A DNA stretch of 47,076 nt, taken from NCBI RefSeq assembly GCF_002953255.1, contig NZ_CP026498.1:8110345-8157420 (forward strand), in the 5' to 3' direction. The notes beneath the pieces are model-generated. The model ran no database searches. It had not been told where the DNA came from and worked only from the letters and a program-made list of their open reading frames with translations. Positions 16,501 to 23,499 of the stretch are shown piece after piece; position 1 is the stretch's first letter; each line of letters begins with the position of its first letter. A program made the translations under genes and the position numbers. The stretch is from Streptomyces sp. CB01881. Lineage in GTDB: Bacteria; Actinomycetota; Actinomycetes; Streptomycetales; Streptomycetaceae.

Positions 16501-17398
16501 GCTGGAGGACGATCCCGAGCCGGTGCTCGCCGTGTTCGCGGACCGGCTGGAGCGGCCCGGCGCGCCGGTCGCCGAGATCCTGCGGGTCCTGGCCGACGCG
16601 GGTTCGCCGACGGTGGGCCGACGGGGCGCGGAGCTGGCGGCCCGCCTGCTGCGGGAGCGGCCGGCCGCGGCCGGCGCGGTCGCCGTCGACTACCTGGGCC
16701 GTCGGCTGGGGCGCGGGGCCGCCGAGGAGCCTGCCGCCCGGCTGGAGCTGCGGCTGCTGCTCGGCAGCGCCCTGGCGGCCCGTGCGGCCGCCGTGCGCCG
16801 GCCGTTCGCCGAGGTGCTGGCGGCGCCGGTCGGGGAGGCCGCGGCGGACGCCCTGCGGTGCGAACTGCTGGACACCCTGCTGGCCGCGGAGGGGGACCCG
16901 GAGGTGCTCACCGCCGTCGTCGAGCGGCTGGCCGGGCACTGCGCGGCCGAGCGACCGGCCCGGGCTCGGACGGTGGTGGCCCGGGCGGTGGCCGGCCTGC
17001 CGGACGCGGACGGGCTGCTGGTGCGCTGCGCCGTCCGCTCCGCGGGGTTCGCGCTGCTGCTGGCGCGGTGGCCCGACGACGGCTGGCCGCCCCTGCCGCG
17101 CGGGCCCCGGCTGGACCGGTTGCGGGCCCTGTCGGCGGCCGGGCACGACCCGCAGTACGCCGCCGCGGACGCCGAACGCCGGTACGGGCGCGGTGAAGGC
17201 GGCGGCCGGAACGGCGGCGACGCTCGTGGCGAACGGCACGGCGGGGGTGGCGGAACCGGGCGCGGCACGGGGCGCGAAGACGCCCGGGACGACGAGCAGG
17301 TGACCGTTCGCACACCGGCCGCCGCGGCCCGGTGCCCGGCGGTGCGCCCAACCCGCCTTCCGGTGCCGAAGCAGGGGCAGGCGCATGGCACGCTATAG
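13547..17398 (+). CDS. Large trypsin-like pseudoprotease / P-loop NTPase-like / helical protein
   Basis: 1283 residues, not confidently assigned to a characterised family. Residues 20-190 look like a trypsin-fold domain: GLGFVADPLGTVLTAHESV places a histidine (H45) where the catalytic His belongs, but the Asp site reads HGLALLRT and the Ser site reads AGAPVLDARSG, with alanine (173) for serine. Residues 283-410 look like a P-loop module: GAPGSGRTT (287-295) as Walker A with Arg for Lys, then LLVVLDG as Walker B. A Gly-rich linker (about 410-470) and a long Leu/Ala-rich, mostly helical region (about 530-1200) follow, then a Gly/Arg tail. The ATG has GGGGAGGG 8 nt upstream. Inference: a STAND-like sensor or scaffold with both enzymatic modules degenerate. 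Confidence 0.7.
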   Translation: MPGILDGDEVADDPGRYLLRICDLDGRLRGLGFVADPLGTVLTAHESVAGLDRVVLRTPGGQTRVLGPDNVLPLPAHGLALLRTDGVGGLPVPPLPVARPAGAPACRDVLLPVLTGEDERAVALRGGLLGVTGAVYAPSPGNGRPGPFHLLGGVLLLDLPSAVGGAVAVPAGAPVLDARSGAVIGVAAPGVHAPERAGALAAVPAYGGGAGAGAPELAGALDRNAAGVPAYGTALNLAGVLRLTAAQVASAGAGPGRVGALAADRVDRPDGLAGEEPSVAAVTALVGAPGSGRTTELAALAARRADGGCPRPTLWLRGADLRPESTALADAVERTLAAASAVLGVRPTPGPDTVAGLCTAAGRPLLVVLDGPEEASVPLDAAWLRAAGEWLAATGARLLLACGEEAWERLAPGGHGSGAPAAGEGCEPGGAGGGRCAPAEGSRAGERYAPGGAAGGPAAPAGVLPGDAPCHCRPALAVHRLGPLPAEAADRVRRRYGLPPGWPAPADARHPLAVRLAGELWAEGVRGEPPGRGELFAAQLDLRCLRVAQRLATDGRPRRPGAHRRGAGRAAGPSHGRVRRLAAAVAGRVHEAGRRMLGAEQGGLGRAVFEELFPVAGGWAAAVLAEGLFVPAGPGYRFAHGEFSDWLQGLHLDLDAALRLLLGETEDTRPPGEARSVPRHRVGPVAAALRRLAQTWGAPALDPWLHRIWRALDLRPPGSEPGWWAGRLLVAGLAASPDLGEHRALLHQLAVRIAEVAPAAGGFERLPAEGLGRFGPAFWTGLGLPAAQELELLRRLVTADGPGRPFLTAVAGRLRGDPAGLLPLLCRWFDDPRGLTGRPGTTVADLAHDLLYAHRTLALDELTEALADAAHPRADALLTVLAAEEPSALCRAVDRWSHDRRPERHVAAAVHALRAAPYARGAGAELLRFTALTLLAREEEPGLHGAALALLVRDVRTRAAHLPAALALHRQGDDHFLTARALAPALEDDPEPVLAVFADRLERPGAPVAEILRVLADAGSPTVGRRGAELAARLLRERPAAAGAVAVDYLGRRLGRGAAEEPAARLELRLLLGSALAARAAAVRRPFAEVLAAPVGEAAADALRCELLDTLLAAEGDPEVLTAVVERLAGHCAAERPARARTVVARAVAGLPDADGLLVRCAVRSAGFALLLARWPDDGWPPLPRGPRLDRLRALSAAGHDPQYAAADAERRYGRGEGGGRNGGDARGERHGGGGGTGRGTGREDARDDEQVTVRTPAAAARCPAVRPTRLPVPKQGQAHGTL

Positions 17399-17464
17399 GG
17401 GTTCGGGTTTTGAGCGTTTGAGCGTACAGAAGGTACGCGCCGTACGGAACAAGGAGCGGTCAGG

Positions 17465-18409
17465 GTGCAGCGCTGGCGTGGCCTGGAGGAGATCCCCGGT
17501 GACTGGGGACGCAGCGTCGTCACCATCGGTTCGTTCGACGGTGTGCACCGCGGACACCAGCTGATCATCAACCGGGTGGTCGAGCGCGCCCGCGAACGCG
17601 GCGTCCGCTCGGTCGTCGTCACCTTCGACCCGCACCCGAGTGAGGTCGTCCGCCCGGGCAGCCACCCGCCGCTGCTCGCCCCGCAGCCGCGCCGCGCCGA
17701 GCTGATCGAGGCGCTCGGCGTGGACGCCGTGCTGGTGCTGCCGTTCACGGCCGCGTTCTCGCAGGAGTCCCCGGAGACCTTCTTCCAACAGGTGCTGGTG
17801 GACGCCCTGCACGCGTGCCTGGTCATCGAGGGGCCCAACTTCCGCTTCGGGCACCGCGCGGCCGGCGACGTCCGGCTCCTCACCGAGCTGGGCCGGGCGG
17901 CCGACTGCGGCGTCGAGGTGCTCGACCTCCAGGTGCGCGGGGCGGCCGGGGACGGCGAGCCGTTCTCGTCCACGCTGACCCGGCGGCTGGTCGCGGCCGG
18001 CGACGTGACCGGCGCCGGCGAGGTGCTGGGCCGCCCGCACCGGGTCGAGGGCACGGTGGTGCGCGGCGCGCAGCGCGGCCGCGAGCTGGGCTACCCGACC
18101 GCCAACGTGGAGACCGTGCCGCACAGCGCGATCCCGGCCGACGGCGTCTACGCGGGCTGGCTGACGGCCGACGGCGAGCGGATGCCGGCGGCGATCTCGG
18201 TCGGCACCAACCCGACCTTCGACGGCACCGCCCGCACGGTCGAGGCCTACGCGATCGACCGGGTCGGCCTGGACCTCTACGGGCTGCACGTCGCCGTCGA
18301 CTTCCTGGCGTACCTGCGGGGGATGGAGAAGTTCGACTCCATCGAGGCGCTGCTGGACCGGATGGCCGACGACGTCAAGCGGGCCCGCGAACTCACCGAC
18401 GCCCCCTGA
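17465..18409 (+). CDS. ribF: Bifunctional riboflavin kinase / FAD synthetase
   Basis: 314 residues, the usual RibF length. The N-terminal FMN adenylyltransferase domain has GSFDGVHRGH (22-31, the nucleotidyltransferase G-x-x-DGVHxGH motif), TFDPHP and GPNFRFGHRAAGD. The C-terminal riboflavin kinase domain has GRELGYPTANV (about 205-215), DGVYAGWL and the GTNPTFDGT loop. It converts riboflavin to FMN and then to FAD. The start is GTG, with AAGGAG about 8 nt upstream. It lies 66 nt after the large pseudoprotease gene and may be cotranscribed with it, although a less GC-rich stretch between them could hold a promoter. Confidence 0.96.
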   Translation: MQRWRGLEEIPGDWGRSVVTIGSFDGVHRGHQLIINRVVERARERGVRSVVVTFDPHPSEVVRPGSHPPLLAPQPRRAELIEALGVDAVLVLPFTAAFSQESPETFFQQVLVDALHACLVIEGPNFRFGHRAAGDVRLLTELGRAADCGVEVLDLQVRGAAGDGEPFSSTLTRRLVAAGDVTGAGEVLGRPHRVEGTVVRGAQRGRELGYPTANVETVPHSAIPADGVYAGWLTADGERMPAAISVGTNPTFDGTARTVEAYAIDRVGLDLYGLHVAVDFLAYLRGMEKFDSIEALLDRMADDVKRARELTDAP

Positions 18410-18430
18410 CGACCGCGCCCGCGGACGCCG

Positions 18431-18477
18431 AAGGGCCCGCCGGCCGCTCTCGATCCCGAGGCGGCCGGCGGGCCCTT
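18431..18477. terminator. Bidirectional terminator between ribF and the MinD-like gene
   Basis: Perfect 17-bp stem (18431-18447 with 18461-18477) with a 13-nt loop. The arms begin AAGGG and end CCCTT, giving a short T-run on either strand. It lies between two convergent stops and can serve both. Confidence 0.9.
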
Positions 18478-18485
18478 GCGCGTTG

Positions 18486-20927
18486 CTACTGCTGCTGGGG
18501 CGGCTGCGGGTAGCCGTACCCGGCGGGCGGCTGGGCACCGGGCTGCGGCTGGCCCTGGGCCGGGGGCTGCTGACCCTGGGGGTAGCCGTACCCGGCGGGG
18601 GGCTGCTGCCACTCCTGCGGCTGCGGCTGGGCGCCCGGCTGCGGCTGGCCCTGCGCCTGCGGGTAGCCGTAGCCCGGCGGGGGCGGCGGGGCCTGCCCCG
18701 GCTGGGGGGACCACGGTGCGCCGGGCGCGGGCTGGCCGACCGGGTAGCCGCCCTGGCCCGGCTGCCCCGGCTGCGGATAGGCCTGCGGCTGCTGCGGGTA
18801 GCCCTGCTGCTGCGGGTCGGCGTACGGCTGGGGGTCGGCGTAGGGCTGCGGGCCCGGGTACGGCTGAGGCTGGCCCGGGTACGGCGCGGGGGCCGCGGGC
18901 TGCTGCGCCTGCTGCTGCCAGCCGGACTGCTGGGCCGCCTGCTGGGCGCGGATGATGTCCTCGCCGACCAGGGTGGCCAGATCGAAGTACGCCTCGCGGA
19001 CCTTGGGCCGCATCATGTCGAGGTTGACCTCGGCGCCGGCCGCCAGGCTCTCGTCGAACGGCACCACGATGACGCCGCGGCAGCGGGTCTGGAAGTGCGC
19101 GACGATGTCCTCGACCTTGATCATCTTGCTGGTCTCGCGGACCCCGGAGACCACCGTGATGCTCCGCTGCACCAGGTCCGCGTACCCGTGCGCGGAGAGC
19201 CAGTCCAGGGTGGTGGAGGCCGAGGAGGCGCCGTCCACGCTCGGCGTGGAGACGATGATCAGCTGGTCGGCGAGGTCCAGCACCCCGCGCATCGCGCTGT
19301 ACAGCAGGCCGGTGCCGGAGTCGGTCAGGATGATCGGGTACTGGCGGCCCAGGACGTCGATCACCTGGCGGTAGTCCGAGTCGTTGAACGTCGTCGAGAC
19401 GGCCGGGTCGACGTCGTTCGCCAGGATCTCCAGGCCCGAGTGCAGGTCCTGCGAGGTGAACTGGCGGATGTCCATGTAGCTGCGCAGGTGCGGGATGGCC
19501 GTCACCAGGTCGCGGATGGTCGCGCCGGTCTGGCGCTTGACCCGGCGGCCGAGGGTGCCCGCGTCCGGGTTGGCGTCGATCGCGATCACCTTGTCCTGGC
19601 GCTCGCTGGCCAGGGTCGCGCCGAGCGCGGTGGTGGTCGTGGTCTTGCCCACGCCGCCCTTGAGGCTGATCACGGCGATCCGGTAGCAGCTCAGCACCGG
19701 GGTGCGGATGACCTCCAGCTTGCGGGCCTTCTCGGCGGCGGCGGCCTTGCCACCGAACTGGAAGCGCGGCTGCTGGCGCTGCTGCTTCGGCTGGCTGCGC
19801 AGCAGGCGGTCCGAGGACAGCTCGACCGCGGCCGTGTAGCCGAGCGGCGCGCCGTGCGCGGTCTGCTGCGGGGCGGACGCCTGCTGGAACGCGGCCGGGG
19901 CCTGCTGCTGGGCCGGCGGCTGGGGCTGCTGCTGCGCCTGCTGCCACGGCTGGGCCGGAGCAGGGGCCGGGGCGGACTGCTGCGCGTGCTGCGCCTGCTG
20001 CGCCTGCTGCGGGGGCTGCTGGTAGGCCTGCGGCTGCGGCCAGCCGGCCTGCCGGGGGTCGACCGGTGCGGCCTGCGGGCCGGGTGCCTGCGGGCCGGGC
20101 GCCTGCGGGCTTGCGGGCCAGGCGGTGGCCTGCGGGTCCTGCGGCTGCACGGGCTGGGCGTACGGGTGCGGTTGCGGCGGCTGGATCTGCTGCGGCTGGA
20201 CCTGCGGCACCTGCTGCGGGTCGGCGTAGGACAGCACCTGCTGCGGGTCGGCGTACGGCTGGGGCTGCTGGTGCGCCACGGGCGTGGCCGGCGGCCAGGG
20301 CTGTGCGGCCGCCGCCTGCGGGTGCTCCGCCGCGGGGCCGGGGATCGGCGCGGCCGCCGCGGCGTCGGCCGGCGGCACGGAGAACGGGACGTGCTGCGCC
20401 TCGACGTGGGTGGCGGGCGCGGGGGCCGGGAACGGCTCGGGGACGGGGGCAGGACCGGGGGCCGGCGCAGCGACCGCCTGGGGCGGCACCGCCGGACCGT
20501 CCGCCGTCGGAACGCCGGCCGGAGGGCCCGCCGGAACGCCCGTCGGCCCGCCTGCCGGGCCGTCGGCCGCCACGGCGACGGGCGGCGTGGCCAGGGCGGT
20601 CGGCGCGGGCTCGGGCGCGGGAACCGGGGCAGCCGCATGCGCGCCCGCCGGTGCAGCCGCCGACGCGGGAACCGGAGCGGGGCCCTGCCCGGGAACGGGT
20701 GCGGGTGCGGGGACCGGCGCGGCGGCCGCCGCAGGAGCACTCACCGCGCCCGGTGGGCCGCCCGCCGTACCGGCCGCGGGCCCGGGTGCCACCGGTGCGG
20801 CCGGAGCCGCCGCGGCCTCCGTCTGCACGTACCAGGACGGGGGAGTGTAGTCGGGCGCGTCGGACCAGTCGTCGTCGTCCTCCGCCGCGTTGTCGCCGAC
20901 GTAGACGCCGTCCCGATCGCTGCTCAC
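18486..20927 (-). CDS. MinD/ParA-like ATPase with long Pro/Ala/Gln-rich arms, ESX-linked (EspI-like)
   Basis: 813 residues. The core (about 410-680) is a MinD/ParA-type ATPase with the deviant Walker A KGGVGKTTT (from K423), IDANPDAGTLG as the A' region and LTDSGTG as Walker B-like. A 400-residue Pro/Ala/Gln-rich N-terminal arm and a Gln/Pro/Gly/Tyr-rich tail flank it; the acidic N-terminus reads DDDDWSD. The architecture recalls mycobacterial EspI, linked to ESX-1 and reported as a regulator of secretion when ATP is low. The start is GTG with GAGGGAG upstream. It is the last gene of the minus-strand ESX group and ends at the ribF terminator. A role in gating or positioning the ESX machine is inference. 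Confidence 0.85.
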   Translation of the reverse strand: MSSDRDGVYVGDNAAEDDDDWSDAPDYTPPSWYVQTEAAAAPAAPVAPGPAAGTAGGPPGAVSAPAAAAAPVPAPAPVPGQGPAPVPASAAAPAGAHAAAPVPAPEPAPTALATPPVAVAADGPAGGPTGVPAGPPAGVPTADGPAVPPQAVAAPAPGPAPVPEPFPAPAPATHVEAQHVPFSVPPADAAAAAPIPGPAAEHPQAAAAQPWPPATPVAHQQPQPYADPQQVLSYADPQQVPQVQPQQIQPPQPHPYAQPVQPQDPQATAWPASPQAPGPQAPGPQAAPVDPRQAGWPQPQAYQQPPQQAQQAQHAQQSAPAPAPAQPWQQAQQQPQPPAQQQAPAAFQQASAPQQTAHGAPLGYTAAVELSSDRLLRSQPKQQRQQPRFQFGGKAAAAEKARKLEVIRTPVLSCYRIAVISLKGGVGKTTTTTALGATLASERQDKVIAIDANPDAGTLGRRVKRQTGATIRDLVTAIPHLRSYMDIRQFTSQDLHSGLEILANDVDPAVSTTFNDSDYRQVIDVLGRQYPIILTDSGTGLLYSAMRGVLDLADQLIIVSTPSVDGASSASTTLDWLSAHGYADLVQRSITVVSGVRETSKMIKVEDIVAHFQTRCRGVIVVPFDESLAAGAEVNLDMMRPKVREAYFDLATLVGEDIIRAQQAAQQSGWQQQAQQPAAPAPYPGQPQPYPGPQPYADPQPYADPQQQGYPQQPQAYPQPGQPGQGGYPVGQPAPGAPWSPQPGQAPPPPPGYGYPQAQGQPQPGAQPQPQEWQQPPAGYGYPQGQQPPAQGQPQPGAQPPAGYGYPQPPQQQ

Positions 20928-21028
20928 CTAGGGCTCCCTCGTGTTCGCCGCCGCTTTTCGCGGTGCCGTTGCCGCATCAAAGACTAGGCCGTGCAGCGCC
21001 CCCCGTTGAAGGCGGAGTCTCATCTCGC

Positions 21029-21072
21029 CGGGCGATCGGCGGGCAATCAGCGGGCGATCTGCGGGCGGGAAC
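21029..21072. repeat. Four imperfect 11-bp direct repeats upstream of the MinD-like gene
   Basis: Units at 21029, 21040, 21051 and 21062 each begin CGGGC; the first three continue GATC, AATC and GATC, and the fourth diverges. The spacing is exactly 11 bp, one helical turn. The array lies in the 231-nt gap between the 255-aa gene and the MinD-like gene. Confidence 0.5.
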
Positions 21073-21158
21073 CGGCGGGAGATCGGGGGAGACCGGGCGG
21101 GCGCGGCCGGGAGCACGGCGGGGGAGCACCGGGGCACCGGCGGGGGCGCGTACCGCGG

Positions 21159-21926
21159 TCAGTCCATCCGGCGCGGACCGCCCAGGACCTGCTGCTCGGC
21201 CTGCCCCGCGATGGCCCGGACGTACTGGCGGCGCATCCGGGTCGTCCAGAGCGTCATGTCGTCGCCGAGGGTGGGCAGCGAGGCGACGTCCTGCGGGCCG
21301 AGCGAGAGCACCCGGCCGATCAGCTCGGCCTCCTGCGGCGAGACCCGCTGCACCCCGACCAGGTCGGCGGCGTTCAGCACCCGGGCCGCGTTCGGGCCCA
21401 GGTACGGCAGCAGCGTCAGGGTGGTCTGCCAGGGGGCGGCGGAGAGCCGGCTGCGCGGCGGGCGGACGCCGAGGTCACGCACCACCAGCACCGGCGAGTT
21501 CACCGAGGCGCCCTGCGGGCCGAGCCGGCCGACCTGGTGGATCGTCACGCACGGCTGGCCGCCGCCGGCGGCTTGCGCCATCGGGCCCCAGAGCTGCGAG
21601 CGGGCGGTCTCCACGGCGATCCGGGCGCCGGTGGCGGCGGCCCGCAGCGCGATGATCTGGGCCGTCCAGACGCCGCCGACCAGGACCAGGTCGTAGGCGC
21701 TGGGGCGGAACAGGCCGAGTACGGCGGGCTGCTGCTGCACGTCCTCGCCGATCAGCACGCCGTCGTCGCCGACCGGGAACGAGAGCGCGCCGAGGTCCTC
21801 GACGGTCAGCACGTGCTTCTCCCGGCGCGGGCCGCGCAGCCCGAAGCCGGGCAGGATGCGCGGCCGGACCCGGGGCTGTTCGGCGCCGGGCTGAGGGCCG
21901 GGGGCCGGATAGGTCTGGTACGCCAT
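21159..21926 (-). CDS. ESX-locus protein of unknown function, 255 aa
   Basis: I do not recognise a characterised family. The first 25 residues are Pro/Gly-rich. The rest looks like a soluble alpha/beta protein: ALSFPVGDDGVLIGED, then YDLVLVGGVWTAQIIALRAA, then PVLVVRDLGVRP. That pattern of hydrophobic strands resembles a single Rossmann-like or EccE-like soluble domain, but no catalytic motif is visible. There is no signal peptide or membrane segment. The ATG overlaps the eccE stop by one base (TGATG), with GGGAGGTG 9 nt upstream, so it is translated with eccE. Inference: an accessory cytoplasmic component of this ESX system, possibly specific to streptomycetes. Confidence 0.75.
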   Translation of the reverse strand: MAYQTYPAPGPQPGAEQPRVRPRILPGFGLRGPRREKHVLTVEDLGALSFPVGDDGVLIGEDVQQQPAVLGLFRPSAYDLVLVGGVWTAQIIALRAAATGARIAVETARSQLWGPMAQAAGGGQPCVTIHQVGRLGPQGASVNSPVLVVRDLGVRPPRSRLSAAPWQTTLTLLPYLGPNAARVLNAADLVGVQRVSPQEAELIGRVLSLGPQDVASLPTLGDDMTLWTTRMRRQYVRAIAGQAEQQVLGGPRRMD

Positions 21927-23329
21927 CAGGAAACACCTCCCAGGGGCAGGGTGGCGAGCATGCCGGGGGCCTGCTCCAGGTCGAGCCGGGCCAGGCCGAG
22001 GCCGGCGCTCTGCGCCCGGGTCTCCACCTGGCGGCCCACCTGGGCCACCTCGCTCTCGCTGCGGCCGGTCACCCGGACGTGGCCGCTGATCGTCACCGAG
22101 CCGCCGGTGCCGTGACCGGCGGTCAGGCTGAAGGTGCTGGCCAGCGCGGGCGAGCCGGTGACCAGGTTGACGAGGTCCGGCGCGGCGACCCGGCCGGGGG
22201 AGCCGCCGGGGCGGCTGAGCTGGGGCCAGCGGGAGACCCAGTAGGTGCTGTGCCAGCGGTCGTCGATCCGCCAGAACCGGTTGCTCTCCTGGGTGCGGCG
22301 CCCGCTGCCGCCGCCGCTGCCGGTGCCCTGGCGCCCGGCCACGGCGATCGGGTTGGCGCAGGTGGAGATGGCGAGTGCGGCGATCAGCTCGCGCTCGTCC
22401 AGCACGGTGGCGTTGAAGCCGGCGCTGTTGAGCCGTCCGGCCAGCTGGTCGGTGACCCGCTGCAGCGCCTTGCGGGCGCCCTCCTCGCCGCCGCCGCGGG
22501 CGAGGACGGCGGTGGCGGCGCGCTCCGGGTCGAGCTTGAGCGCGACCCAGGTCAGCCGCAGGCCGGGGGTGGCGGTGCCGTCCGGCAGCTCCCGGTAGGC
22601 GCGGGAGGCCAGCGACTGCTCGGGCAGGTGCGGGGCCGGCGCCGGCTGGGTGTGCTGGACGACCTGGACCGACTCCAGGGTGATGTCGTCCACCCGGAGC
22701 GCCGAGCAGACCACGTCCAGCGGCAGCGGCAGCGCGGTGCGCACGGGCCGCAGCGGCTGGTCCTTGGCCTGGACGAGCAGGACCGAGGTGAGGAAGGTGC
22801 CGTCGCCGACCATGCCGGTCTCGCGGCGCATCGGACGGCCGCCGAAGTCGGTCTCGGTGGCGTGGGTGTACGTGCGCAGGGCGGGTTCGAGCTCCAGCAC
22901 GGGGGCGACGGCCGGGTCGGTGCCGGCCGGCGGGACGTTGGTCCGGGCCTGCTTGCGACGGGCCTTCAGGGCCGAGCGCACCAGCAGCAGCTCGGGGATG
23001 GTCCGGCCGCGCAGCGGGATCAGGGCGAGGACGACCAGGACCAGTGCGACCGCGCCGAAGGCGCCGGCCACCGGCTTGCTGATGGTCCAGCCGACCGCCA
23101 CCAGCGCCACCGCGACCTCGACCAGCACGAGTTGCTGGAGCCTCAGCCGGCCGCCGAGCAGCCCGGGCCGGGGGTGGACGCGGACCGGTACGGGGGATCC
23201 GGACCCGCCGGCGGGCGCGGGCAGGGGCGGGGCGGCGGAGCCCGGGTCGCGCTGCGCCCGCCGGCCGGACCGGCGCGACCCCCTGCCCTCTGCCGTGCTG
23301 CGGCGCCCTGGAGCGGTCTGGCTTGGCAT
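21926..23329 (-). CDS. eccE: Type VII secretion membrane protein EccE
   Basis: 467 residues. EccE is the peripheral subunit of the ESX membrane complex. A basic 60-residue N-terminus precedes two adjacent membrane helices (about 66-82 and 87-106). The cytoplasmic region that follows begins RGRTIPELLLVRSALKARR, as is typical for EccE, and carries a mixed alpha/beta domain with WVALKLDPERAATAVLARGG. A Gly/Ser-rich loop lies near residue 335. The ATG start has GAGGG 11 nt upstream. It is divergent from eccB across a 170-nt spacer and overlaps the following gene by one base. The assignment rests on topology, length and context; primary-sequence conservation in this family is low. Confidence 0.85.
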   Translation of the reverse strand: MPSQTAPGRRSTAEGRGSRRSGRRAQRDPGSAAPPLPAPAGGSGSPVPVRVHPRPGLLGGRLRLQQLVLVEVAVALVAVGWTISKPVAGAFGAVALVLVVLALIPLRGRTIPELLLVRSALKARRKQARTNVPPAGTDPAVAPVLELEPALRTYTHATETDFGGRPMRRETGMVGDGTFLTSVLLVQAKDQPLRPVRTALPLPLDVVCSALRVDDITLESVQVVQHTQPAPAPHLPEQSLASRAYRELPDGTATPGLRLTWVALKLDPERAATAVLARGGGEEGARKALQRVTDQLAGRLNSAGFNATVLDERELIAALAISTCANPIAVAGRQGTGSGGGSGRRTQESNRFWRIDDRWHSTYWVSRWPQLSRPGGSPGRVAAPDLVNLVTGSPALASTFSLTAGHGTGGSVTISGHVRVTGRSESEVAQVGRQVETRAQSAGLGLARLDLEQAPGMLATLPLGGVS

Positions 23330-23373
23330 CCCCCGAGTGACCCTCTCTGATCAGTTGTCGCGGCCCGGTTGGC

Positions 23374-23387
23374 CGGTTCGCGAACCG
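23374..23387. promoter_or_regulatory. 14-bp palindrome between eccE and eccB
   Basis: The perfect palindrome CGGTTCGCGAACCG sits in the 170-nt divergent spacer and is followed by GTAC repeated three times (about 23388-23398). Its position between divergent operons suggests an operator controlling both, but the regulator is unknown. Confidence 0.45.
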
Positions 23388-23499
23388 TACCCGTACCGTA
23401 CTCACCGTCTGCTGCCGCATCGTAGAGGGTTCGAGCTCGCTCTCGCCCGGCGGGTGCGGACCAACGGGGCAGGTCGGTCGGACAGGGGAGACGACGAGG

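Noticed and set aside
14936..17386. 800-codon minus-strand frame opposite the large pseudoprotease gene
   Set aside because: Composition is Arg/Pro/Gln-rich without family features, while the plus-strand frame has a strong ribosome binding site and protein-like pattern.
17401..17424. Direct repeat TTTGAGCG twice ahead of ribF as an operator
   Set aside because: Only two adjacent 8-bp copies without symmetry; too little to claim a site.
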